The notes under the pieces: model-generated
What the model saw: the letters and a program-made list of their open reading frames with translations, nothing else
Told to the model about the DNA's origin: nothing
Database searches by the model: none
Translations under genes and position numbers: made by a program
From: Oncomelania hupensis
Taxonomy: Eukaryota; Mollusca; Gastropoda; Littorinimorpha; Pomatiopsidae
Direction of reading: 5' to 3'
DNA: 64,000 bases
Assembly (NCBI GenBank): GCA_036898135.1
Contig: CM072517.1
Span: 62,654,269 to 62,718,268 of the forward strand
In this document: in pieces, positions 11,336 through 23,400 of the stretch
Layout of the letters: each line of letters begins with the position of its first letter
Numbering within the stretch: the stretch's first letter is position 1

Positions 11336-11872
11336 TTAGGACCACAACTTGGTTGAAAGAGGACTCACTCCTGATCCGTTAAAAGATCTGCTGAAACCAC
11401 TCTAATGGTAACATTGAAGGCACTCCACCAGCCGGCCACTTTACAATAAAGGCATCCCTTGCAGGGGACGAGGCTTTACTCTTAATTTATCGAACCCCCG
11501 TTTACAAAAACAAAATTGAATATAAACATCATTATAAAATATTAATAAAACACATACATATTAAAAAAATGCCTGCATTGCTAAATAGTAATACCATACA
11601 AAGCCCTAGTGACCATTGGGGCAGAAAGCGTCCAATATCCCCAAGCTGACCCAACAGACCTCATAAACAAATGAGGAGTTTTGGAAGAGTTTTCAAGAAA
11701 AAAAAGGTAGGTGACTGGTCTAGCGAAGAAGACAGTATAGTAGATTGATAGAACAGAGTGAGAAAGAACAAAGGAGAAAGACAGCGACAGTAGGAATTTA
11801 AAGCACTAAATTTCCAGGAAGTGGGGATATCATACTATTTATACAGAAACCCCCAGCACCCCTCACGGGGGA
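11336..11872 (-). mobile_element. R1 retroposon copy, 3'-truncated
   Basis: The minus-strand copy runs from the CCCCCGTGAGGGG-type hairpin at about 11870 to the AGGACCACAACTTGG segment. The terminal GGTCCAGCGGACT and tail are absent. Confidence 0.7.
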
Positions 11873-11991
11873 AGTGTGTGTCGCTGGGTGCGTGAGTACT
11901 TGCACTACATGCTTGGGTCACAGTCTATCTGTCACACACAAACATCACACACACATACCTAGTTGCCACCAAAGCCATCTATGCCCCCAAA

Positions 11992-12638
11992 CATTACATT
12001 ACATTAAATTACATGACAAGACATGATTGTTGCTTTAGGTCCAGCGGACTCTTCCGAGCCAAATCAGGACCAGTATAGCTGAATCAGGACCACAAAATCA
12101 AGACCACAACTTCGCTAAAAGAGGACTCGCCCCTGTTCCGCATGAAAGATCTGCCGAAACAACCCTAGTGGCAACACTGAAGGCACTCCACCAGCCGGTC
12201 ACTTTACAATAAAGACATCCCATGCAGGGAACGCAGAGTCTATACTCTAATTTATCGAACTCCCGTTTACAAAAACAAAATAGAATATCAACATCATTAT
12301 AATATATCAACAAAACACATACATATAAAATGCCTACATTGCTAAATAATAACATCATAGGAAGCCATAGTGACCACCTGGCAGAAAGCGTCTAATATTC
12401 CCAAGCTGATCCAACAGACCTCATACACAAACAAGGAGTCTTGTCCTGGAAGAGTTTTCAAGAAAAAAGGTAGGAGACTGGTCTAGCGAAGAAGACGATA
12501 GTATAGTAGATTGATAGAACAGAGCAGGAATGAAAAAGAGCAAATGAGAAAGACAGCGACAGTGGGAATTTAAAGCACTAAATTTCCAGAAAGTGGGGAT
12601 ACTATTTATACTGAAATCCCCGGCACCCCAACGGGGGT
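11992..12638 (-). mobile_element. R1 retroposon copy, longest
   Basis: A minus-strand copy with (ATTAC)n tail, GGTCCAGCGGACTCTTCCG end and the 5' hairpin near 12635. It contains both 3' variants in series (CAAATCAGGACCAGTATAGC then TGAATCAGGACCACAAAATC), so it is a little longer than the others. Confidence 0.75.
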
Positions 12639-12919
12639 AAAGCATTCGGATAAGACAGAATTGAATTAAACTTTTTTTACAAACAAAACTATTATCATAC
12701 ACAGACATCACTCCCTGATTTTGCTATATCTAGATGCAAAACAATTACCAAGTATTTGGGGTTTGGAAGGTGGCTGATTGAAATTACCTTATAAATTTAG
12801 AAGGAGGTTGGCGCACGACTACTCAACAAAATTGGTAACTGGATGCATGACCCCACCTCCCTTTCATTTTACAACTGTGCAACCCTGTTGTAGAACTGAA
12901 AGTGCAAAACGCTAAAGCC

Positions 12920-13294
12920 CATGCCACACAAGCGTCAAATCTACTGGACTTGACGCGAATCGGAGCAATTTTCGACTTCGAAGTCGGAATTTCATTTTGA
13001 CTTGAATCGCTCAGTGCCACACGAAAGTCACACAACGAGTAAAACTTGAGGGTTATTGGTCTTGAAGTTTTGCTGTACGTGTGTTGTGATCACGTGATTC
13101 GTATTCTGCTTCTCATTGGCCAAAAGGTCCGAATCACACAATCGAGACTCGCGAAATTAGAACATGTTGAAAGTCGGCAATCGAAGCCAATTCAAAGAAT
13201 CTGGATTCGCGATGCACAGGGTGCCACACGACAATCAAGGGATTTTGTTGTGATTTCATAAATTGGATTCAAGATTTGATGCTCGTGTGGCATG
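12920..13294. mobile_element. MITE-like element with about 20-bp terminal inverted repeats
   Basis: The left end CATGCCACACAAGCGTCAAA and the right end, read on the complement, CATGCCACACGAGCATCAAA match at 18 of 20 positions. Length is 375 bp with no coding capacity. The termini include CATG, which may itself be part of the target site. The superfamily cannot be assigned from this copy alone. Confidence 0.7.
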
Positions 13295-16294
13295 ACCATA
13301 ACAAGAAGCTTGACAGCCTGATTTTGCCAACTACTATAATCATTCTTCACTCAAGAGCAAACAATGATGCACATCAAAAACAGAAGGGCTTCTAAGACAA
13401 AAGATGGGGTAAGCTAGTTTGCTTTCTCAAATGAAAGCACGGCAGTGACATCACAGTGGGTGGCAGCCAGGAGGACAACGATGGAGGAGGAAAAAAAAGA
13501 TCTACCATACTCCTGCGCCTAAATCTTGTCCAGTGTGCACTGAAAGTGAACGCCCAAGGCAGCCAACGCTCAGAGCCAATTTAACAGCCTGGATTCAAAC
13601 CAGCATCGATGGAAACTTGGCACACTACTGCCTCAATTATATCTGCCACCCAAGTTTACAAAGACAGCGAGACGAGTATGCAGTTACAATGACTTTCACC
13701 ATTTTCACCTAAAAACAAAAATTACCTTCAAAGTAGTACAAATAGTTACGCACTGGAAGCTACGAAACTACCGCGTTACTCACAACATCCAGTTATTCAG
13801 GAACAGAAAAAAAATTATGGTACGCTGACTTATTTCGAGGTCCAGTCCTCCACTTTGCAAGCCAACAGTAAGCTGACCATCATTTCAACTGCGACTAAAG
13901 CATAAATGGAGGATGGTCAGGTGAATTATCATCCATAAAACTACCTCCTCATCTCGGTATGCCCTGGATTACAAAATCTAGCATTTCATAGGTACTGAGC
14001 ATGAAGAAAACTGAAAACTGGGTGTTGTTTCTTGAACCAGTCAGCCACTGAAGCACACACTGGAGATCATTGTAAATTCCCCACAAAAAAAAGGAATTCA
14101 CTTTCCTTTACGAGTGTTGGAGGTGGGCATCTCTGACCTTTAAGATCTGGTAGACTGGAACCCACAACCTTTTTCAGGTCGGTTGCTCCTAAGATCTGGA
14201 AAAACGGAACGTACAACCTATTCCAATAGGGCTTTTACCACTTCTGTTCACCTATCCTATCATATCCTGTAACTTGAAAGTTGTAGGCGCATCACCGATG
14301 ATCGTTTAACCAACCTACTCCATCTTTCTCTATCCCCGGCAGTCTTCATGGCTTCACTCAGTGTCAAGCCAGTCTATTTCTCGAATGTTGTCTTTACCAC
14401 CTCTATTTCTGCCTCCTTGCACCATGCCTTGCAGGATGGTCTTTGCAAGGCCTGATGCTCTGGTGATGTGGCTAACCCATCAGAGTTTCCTGATCTCCTA
14501 CAACTGTACAGAGTCATCAAGCCAAGAATTTGATGAAGCAAACTGGACATTGCCTAATACTATAGGGCAAGCCAAAGCAACATAAAGAGCAAACTATCCC
14601 ACCATCAACTCCCCTGAAAAGATTATTTGAAAAAATATTTTTTTTAAAAACCCACAAAGCATTTTTTATAAGGACAGAGAAAGAAACATAAAAAGACCTT
14701 TCACTTCAACATAAAATGACAAACATAAATAATGTTCACCCACATAATTAATGCGATCCAACAAAAAGCAAGAAAATGGAAAGAGCTCCCCCCTTTTTCT
14801 ATCATTCTCAACTTTCTTTGCAGATGTTTTGTCAAGTATTTAATTGTACTTCATTACATTTTTGTGTGGTGTATTTTCTTTGAGAGAAACAAAATAAAAC
14901 AAAAACAACACAAGGACTATCAATATCAGTATCAGTGGGAGACCCTTTAAATTTTTTTGAACGATTACCTTTTTTCTCCCCAATAATTTAATTACAGAAA
15001 TTTAAACTCAGCAGTTTATAAGGAGTTTGTAAATTTAAAAATGTGATTAAAAATATATATATATATATTAAATTCGTTGATATTATTTTTAACAAATTAT
15101 GGCACAAACTAAAAATAAAATTAAAATAAAATTTAAAAAATAAAAATTTTATTAGAACTCCCTTTACAAAATTTATTTTCTAGACTATCACCTTTTGTAT
15201 AAACATAAAACTTCTAAGACTGAACTCACTCCAAATTTTATTTGAACAATAATGATAAAACACAACTAATTTTCCAACAAAACTTCTTTCTCTAAACTAT
15301 CTTTTAATGTTAATATATATTATATGTCATCTAAAATTTAATTCTGCTAAAGTTAAAAATAAAAATGTGTACACTCTTAGCAAACTAAATAAATAAACAA
15401 ACATAAATAAATAATATACAAAGTACACAGGAGCAAACCAAAGGATTTGCAAATGCAGTAAGTCTAACACTGTCCACTGAATTTCTTATTTCTTTTAAAT
15501 CTGAAAATAACTTTCTTTTAACAGTATTATTTATTTGTGTTAATATCAGAAGGAATATATGGAAGAGAAGGAGAGAGCAATAATCAAAATGAAGGTATAC
15601 AAGATATAAAAACCATACTATTAACCAAGGCAACTCATTAATTAATTAATACCAATGAAAACACTACCATTAACGGCATTAGTAACCCTCCAAAATAAAA
15701 ACGCCAATGCTTTCTCACAACAATTAAATTTTAGCATATTATACACTCACTCACATCTGTACAGTCCTAGGGTTTCCAAAAAACTCTTTCACACCAAAGT
15801 AATCTTATGACGACATAGACACGCGTGAATTCACACCCAAAACTCGAGACCAAAAGCATCCCTCCAATCAACTTAACCTTATGATTATGAACATTTTCGT
15901 ACCAATTCAACACTATGATTATAACACAACAACTCATCCACTCCACGCAGGAGTGCACAATATTAGTACAGAAGGACTGCTACACCAAATATACTTCATT
16001 TCATTTACACTATCAATTCACAGCCATTGATCCGCACACGTAAAAATATCCAACGAATGAATGCACAAGAGTGCGTGTGTACGGTGTAAGTTTATCTCAC
16101 CCACAAAACAAGTTTTGGGTCCAGGTCTTTCCTTACCTAACCTATTCAGTCGTTGGGAATGGAGGCTGCCCTAAGAAAAAAAACAAACTAATCCAACAAC
16201 AACCCAAAACACGCAACAAAATCAGAATTGAAAATGGGTGAGCAAAGGGCTATACTGCCTTTGTAGCAGCATCTGTCATCATTGGCAAATGGCC

Positions 16295-16295
16295 A

Positions 16296-16328
<33 letters not shown>
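16295..16328. repeat. (CA)n microsatellite
   Basis: About 16 CA units in the BCL9 3' flank. Confidence 0.95.
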
Positions 16329-16331
<3 letters not shown>

Positions 16332-17585
16332 CCAACAATATTTACAATGAGCAGTTTGGTTTTGGCAACCAATGAGTTGTTAATTATAAATGTGTAAAGA
16401 ATAATGGTTCAATGTACATCATATTACTTTACACACAAGTGTGAAATGACGGATGTAGCCAAAGAGTTATCACAGAGTATAAAGTGTCAGCAGTCTCTCT
16501 AAATTAAGAGAAAAAAAAAGGTCTTGATAAATTACACTAAAACAAATTGTTCTGTGAGATTGCTATAGGCCCACATTGCAGGGAGTCCCAACATTAACAT
16601 ACTTCATACTCCTTTTCTCCAAGCACGAGATCGCCATGAAAACAACATCAGGTCTCTCTGTCTCTATGATGACTATGTCTAATCATAGAATTTATTTTAA
16701 AAAAAAAAAACACAAAACAACTTTGAACAATATGTTGGTTAAAACTTTGCAATAGCGATGTTTGTTCTCTGACACAGTTCATTTCAAGGCTTCAACAAAT
16801 TTTTAAAAAGTTAAGTACAAAACATAATGCTGGCAAACGTAATGGCAGCAAGAACAGAAGTTGAAGCTCCCCCCACTTCCGCCCCCTCCAACCCCCACCC
16901 CCCAACAACAAAATTATTTTTGTTCAAGATATTGGATATAAAGGTTTCTCTTTATCGTCAAGTTACCTCCCTTCCCACACAACAAAAGTAGACGACACAC
17001 ACACACACGCGTGCACACACACACACAAAGTCACAGATCTGTATCTCTGAGAAACCGTGAACCTTGTTTTACTCATGATTTTCACATCTTCAATGTTTGT
17101 GAAACGATTCAGGCTCTCAAACCTGAGATTGGTTCAGCGCTGAACTGGTATGAACAATCACACAACCATAATTCCTCAGGTTTTCATTGTCAAATAAAAC
17201 TTCATTCTTCACCATGTCATCGGCCATACAACGATTCAACACTGATAAAATTATCCATAAACTGATTGTGTTTCAAAATGTATGATCACGTGATATAAAA
17301 AAAAAAAATTAGTGGTGTTGATGATCACCAAAGCCAGAATTTGGTCAGTTCCAACTGGTTTGAGGAAATGATGGGTGATGAGTGAATCAGATCAGGCAGG
17401 CACAAACGGTTGTTAAACTGCTGCAAATGCAAGAACAAATCCTTATTCACACACAGTAGACGCCTTTCACAACGTTATTTGATAACATAATCTGCACTTC
17501 GTTAGGTAAATATTGGCAACACTACCTCACCACTGCTGCTGACATCTCTCTGGGAGAAGGATGTCAATCACATATACACAGGGAC

Positions 17586-17720
17586 GAGCCCCCAATTTTC
17601 ACGCACAAAGTCGTTAATCCATAGGTCCTAATAGATTCACTCATAAAGTTTAGGGTCTGGCCCCAAGATTCGCTCACAAAGTTTAGGGTCTGGCCCCCAA
17701 ATTCATTCACGAAGTCAAAT
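17586..17720. repeat. Imperfect tandem repeat, about 34-bp units
   Basis: AGATTC-CTCA-AAAGTTTAGG then GTCTGGCCCCA occurs twice, with a diverged copy on each side. It is downstream of the BCL9 stop. Confidence 0.7.
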
Positions 17721-18630
17721 GTCTGTAAATTGTCTACACACGCTCACCTCACTTTTATGGTAGGTACACAGTAGTTTATTTCAATGGTTTCACGATAGTT
17801 TCTCTTGTAAGTAATGCCATTCCCATGAACAACTCTCATGCAATGACGCATCTTACTGCTGCATGTACTAATACACCAATAGTCTCAAAGGTGAGTCTGA
17901 GGCTGAGATCATCCAAATTATAAAAATGTCTAAATTCATGCTAAGAGAAGACTACACTTATCTATTCAGTTTTTTGTGTGCTGCGTCTAATAGTTGTGAA
18001 AACTGAAGCTAATCTATTCAAGAGGTTATCGGCCATAGCTGAAAAATATGAGTAAATGGCTTTTTAAAATTTAAAAAAAAAGTACATAATCTGCACTCAA
18101 TTTGACTATCTTTTTTTTTTTTCTGAAAGAATAAACAGTGATTTATGTTTACAATCTTTAAGTGAAGACGATTCTTGATTCCATAACAATAAATTGTGTT
18201 TAAATCTTCTAACAAAACAACTTGTAAAATCAGTATAAAATAATTATTTACAAACATTTCCTCAAATCACCAAACGGGGCTTATTTATTCACTTGCTTGT
18301 CTTAAGGCAATGCTAATTTGAACACTAATAGACAAGATCTATAAAATTATAATTTTTAAAAAATTTAAAAAAAACAACAGAAGCATGGAAAGACTGACTG
18401 GGCAAAAAACAATTTAAAATGCGACATGGCATAAAAAAAACGTGCAGATTAAATAAACCTGCATTAGTAAACTACAAAAATACATTTATAATACTTGTTC
18501 TAGATAGTGAAATCTCGGCCTCAGAATGCCTGCTGACAATTGTACAGCATAATTATTACCAAGAACGGTGGTTGGCCATACAGCAGTATGATGGTGAGAG
18601 GGGGGGGGTCATTATGTGTACCGCACAGTC

Positions 18631-20101
18631 CTAGCTAGGTGGCATGTTAGGTGGCATCATGCCCATGCCATAAGGCTGCCCTGGGCCAGAGCCCATCATA
18701 GGGCCCATCTGTCGGGACCGTCCCTGTGTATACAGTTGCTGTTGGAACTGCTGGTAGCCGGGGCCATAACCACTGCCACCGGGGCCCTGCATGCCTGACA
18801 TGCGCATCCCCACTGCAGAGGGCATGCGAGGCATGCCACTGTGAGACATAGGCATGTGTCCCGAAGGTCCTGGCATGGGGCCCTGCCCCATCATCATCTG
18901 TCCGTTAGGCATGTAGCCCCCAGGAGCCGGGCCCCCAGGGTAGCCTGGCTGTGGGCAAGCACCGGGGCCCATCATGGAAGACATGGAGGGGTCCATGGCT
19001 CCTGAGCCGCCGGGGCCCAGCGCGGTGACTTGGCGCATGGCACTGGGTCCGGGGCCCATCATCATGGGGTCCATGGAAGATCCCATGTTATTCATATCCA
19101 TGCTCATCGAGTTGGGCACGGGACCACCGGGGCCCATCCCCATGCCCGGATGCATGCCTTGGCCCATGGGACCCATGAAATCCTGGGGTCCTGGTCCTCC
19201 GCGCATCATCATGGCTTGCTGCATCTCCATGCTCTGCTGCTGCGGGAAGTCCGGCATGGGGCCGTTGGGAGGCAGGCCGGCGCTGCCTGAAGGGTGGGGG
19301 CGCATGGGGTGGTTGGGGGAGGAGCCGGGGAAGTATTGGAGGGTGGAGGAGGGGTTGGGGCCCTTCATGTCCACCACCATGGGTGAGCCGTAACGCGCTA
19401 ACATCTCCATCTCCGAGGCTGCCCTCTTAGCTGGGGTCGGCCCTCCCATGGAGACCATGGGCATGGCAGAGGTGGGGGGCTGCTGGGTGGGTGGGGGGTT
19501 GGCCGGCAGGTATTGGATCGTGTTGGGGGCTTTGGCCTGGATGTGCACGCTGGCGTTACCCACTGAGCTACTGGGGAAGGGTGGGGAGGTCATGCGGTTG
19601 CCTCCTACAGCCATGGGTCCTTGGTGCATGCCAGAGGCCATGCTGGGGTGGGGCATGGGGCCACCAGGGTGGCCAGACATGGTGTATGGGGGAGACTTGA
19701 TGCGCTGGCCAGGCATGGAAGAGGATGGCATGGCGTGGACGGGGTTGGGTGGCTGACCTTGAGCCATGCTCATCATGTTCATGCCTTGAGGTCCCGATGG
19801 CATCATCATGCCTGGCTGCTGCTGCTGGTGCGGCATGTGGGGCCCAGCCTGACCGTCCCTGGACATGGGGGCTCCGTTCATCATGCCCCTCATCATGTCA
19901 CTGCCGGGCATGCTGGGCATTCCTGACATGGACATCTGCTGTTGCATATCCATGGGGGCGTTCGGCATTTCTTTGTCCATGAAGAAACTGTTGCTGTAAT
20001 TGGGTCCTGGGCTGTGCACCTGACCTTGTTGTGGCTGATGGTGGTGAGCAGGCTTGGACCCAGGCGGGGGGTTGACTGTCGGTGTCGCACCATTGCCAGC
20101 A
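18631..20101 (-). CDS. BCL9: BCL9 terminal coding exon
   Basis: The acceptor CTGTCCTCAG precedes 20101 and the stop TAG is at 18633-18631; 489 residues. The exon is unusually rich in Met, Gly and Pro. It carries TIQYLP (about 19504-19521) and TLQYFP (19327-19344), matching the C-terminal TLQYFP-type motif of BCL9 proteins that is implicated in transactivation. It ends in MGPMMGSGPGQPYGMG and MMPPNMPPS, like the GM-rich vertebrate terminus. Long antisense open frames here are shadows of this composition. Confidence 0.92.
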
Positions 20102-20358
20102 CTGAGGACAGGAAAAATGGTCAATAATCAATCCACAAACCAAGCATTGCATCAACAAGCAAGTATTAAGCCAACATTCAACATATATTTATTGTCCTCA
20201 TAAATCACAGGGAAATTTAGTTAACCGTCCAACCAATACAGTATCAGTCAGTCACAATTCTAACAAGAAGTACAGAGTAATCTGTCCATCATCCAACAAG
20301 TAAAGATGTCTCAATCAATTAAGTTCATCAAAACCATAAACATATTTGTACAGAACAC

Positions 20359-20417
<59 letters not shown>

Positions 20418-23400
20418 TGAACCACCAACCCTCAACCTGAGAATAAAATCATTTATCTCTGGATTTTTTCTTTCTTGAAAAGCTCTATATAAGAATGATA
20501 CAATTTATTTTTTTTTACTTTTTTTTTAAATAAATCGACAATACAAAGAATAAAACAGAACCAGCCTTGCTCCAAGAAAATAAACTACACAAATGCAATG
20601 GGGGATCCAGAAAAAAAACAACTTATTGTCTCTCCTTCGTGCAAGGAAATTATTGTATCTGATCTGTGGCTGCTGAGTGACGTTGAAACAGAAGCATACA
20701 ACTTGATGCTTTTCAAAACTGACAACTGATCAGCGCAACTCGGCAGCTAAGTGAATGAATAAGAAAAGATGGCCACCAGGAGGCTGAAGATTAATGCAAG
20801 ATTATTACAAGGAAATCCACCAACCTGCTACCGTTGGATGATCCGTTGGTGCCATTGGCCACTTGGGCCTGCATTTGGATCGAATGAAAAACGCCTCCCT
20901 GCACACACACACAGACAGGCAGAGTTACTCCAAAACTGTGCATTGTGCTCTATGTCATCACCACTGTATATTTTATGTGTATCACCAACCTTCACTTTTG
21001 ACAAAAAATTGATTGCCAATGTGTGAGGTGCCCCAAAATTGAAATTTGAACACTGAAGCCCCACATTCTTCAGAAACTGTCAGATCTCCACAGAGTTTTG
21101 AAAGGTTTCACATACCGCCCAATGGTAGTGGGTGAATCTCATTTAATAAGTTTGTTCATAAGGCAAACTACAACCTAAACTTTCTGCCTGCCTTGTGTGT
21201 AATGAGGTATTGATTAACAATGAAGATGCGGCTTACAATTATCAATGCACTGAGGTTTTTCTTCTTCTTCACAGCTCAACCTATTTTTGGGTCAAATAAA
21301 AGCATTTGTGTGTGTGCGTGTGTGTGCGCGTGTGTGTGTGTGTGAGTGAGAGAGAGAGAGAGAGAGCAATATCCTGTCTCACAGACCAGCTATCGTACGG
21401 AATTCATTATAGCTAATGTATTTCTTGATGCAGCCATCGCCTAATTTCGTACAGGACTCATCTACCATTGGATGAGGTAAAGGAAACTATACAAAATCCA
21501 GGAGAACTGACAGTCTGGCCGAAACTAGACACAGGTCAGCAGCCATTTTCATAAACGCCCTTCTTAATAGAAGAAAACACACACACACACACAAATCAAT
21601 GGTCATTATTCAGTCATTGCAAACAACCAGCATCAAGTAAAGCTGCTTCTCCACTTCACCCTTAACCTGTATTTCAATGACGCTGATGTATAAATGCTGA
21701 GGAAAAATATAAAGGTCCCCGAGTCAAGAAAGCTGCTATCTGCACAAGCTTAAGAAACAAGCGTCAGTAACTTGAGAAGCATATAACGTAGCTGTAAACT
21801 ATACATTTAAAAAAAAAAAAAGAACAGAAAAAAAAGAAGAAAAAAAGATTGAAGAAGCAATCATAATTTTGTGCAGTAACAAAACAATATACACTGGTGA
21901 CCTGATTTTAGGAATAAGGTAGCCTCATTATCTCAGTAAGAAATTACATCGTGGTGCCAACGCAGCGTTACAATTTTCCAAAGTCACCTCTAAGTCACCA
22001 ACAACACAGACCAGCAAAAACCACATGGAAATGTTAAAAAAGTCAAAATATGCCGGTCAAAAAAAGTTTTTTTTTTCTTTAAAAAAAATTATCTGAGCTT
22101 AGTCTAGATGGATATGTCTAAAATTTGGGACTATGTGTTTCTATACGTTTGACTATGTACATGTATATACCCCTTCACCTTTTACTACCAACACCCTACA
22201 AATGTTTTATTTCATATATCTCAAAAATCAGCCATCACACTAGGCACCTAATTCAGTTAAACTAAGTTCCGCCATTTTTATAAATTTTATTTACTTTTTT
22301 ATTTTATTTTTATTTTTGGGGTGGTGTTGGAATATAAATTTAAAATGTGTGTCAGCGTAAACAACATTGCCTCATGTTTTAGACGATATAAATAACACCA
22401 AATTGAATATATTTGTCGCTACGGCATCGTCACATTTTATCTGCACCCATGTAAACCTTTAATAAGTTGCCTGATAAAGGGCAATTTTCTGTCTCTTCAA
22501 TTCAAATGAGCGACAAAAAGTGCAAAATACCAGAAGCAACTTATTACATTTAAAAAATGCCTTCATTGTTAAATAAATAATAATACCTAGTGACCATTTG
22601 GCAGAAAGCGTCCAATATCCCCAACCTGATCCAACAGACCCCATACACAAATGAGGAGTATTGGGAGAATTTTCAAGAAAAAAGGTAGGTGACTTGTCTA
22701 GCGAAGAAGATAGTAGATTGATAGAACAGATTAGGAATGAGAAAGAACAAAGGACAAAGACAGCAACAGTGTGAATTGAAAGCACACAATTTGCACCAAA
22801 TGGGGATACTATTTATACAGAAACCCCCGGCACTCCCACAAGGGAATAACAGCCTTATGTGAACATGTTTTTTGTGTGGAAATGTTTGTGCGCGTAATAA
22901 ATTTTCATTCATTCATTCATAACAGTTAGTACAAAAATAAATATATAAAAATGTCCATAAGTGCAAGTTAGAAAAACATTTTGTAACAGAAAAAAAAAGT
23001 GTAAAAAACAAACAAACCCCAAACAATTGCTTCTGAAGTTACAAAAATATAATAAATAGCAACATTTGTACAGTCCGCTAGAGAAGAAAAAACACCCAGA
23101 AAATTCATAAAACATGCTGGCACAATGGTTGTGAAAATATAATATGCAGGACACAGCACAGAATCTTCCTTGTAATGTGTTGGGGACCATGAAGGAGTCT
23201 GCATTCTGTAAACCTGTCACAAGGGTCAGTCAGTACAACATTTTAACTAGAACATTTATAACCAGGCAGCAGAATAGATGTCATACTTATGACAAGTTCT
23301 GCTTCCAGTACTCTTTTCCGATGCTACCATACTTCTCAATGTGCCTGCAATGAAAGTGAAAGCAGTAACTGAGCCGCTCTACAATCTTTTCAAAGACTTT

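Larger units (their letters stand above)
13295..18630. other. AT-rich BCL9 3' flank, probable long 3'UTR
   Basis: No coding segment, LINE or SINE was recognised in these 5.3 kb apart from a (CA)n tract and the 34-bp repeat. Repeat density is lower than elsewhere, as expected if part is transcribed 3'UTR of the minus-strand gene (inference). The exact poly(A) site cannot be placed. Confidence 0.4.

Noticed and set aside
18974..19926. Long antisense frames over the last BCL9 exon
   Set aside because: Shadows of the GC-rich Met/Gly/Pro coding sequence; same for 25815-26777 over exon 6 and 27968-28342 over exon 5.
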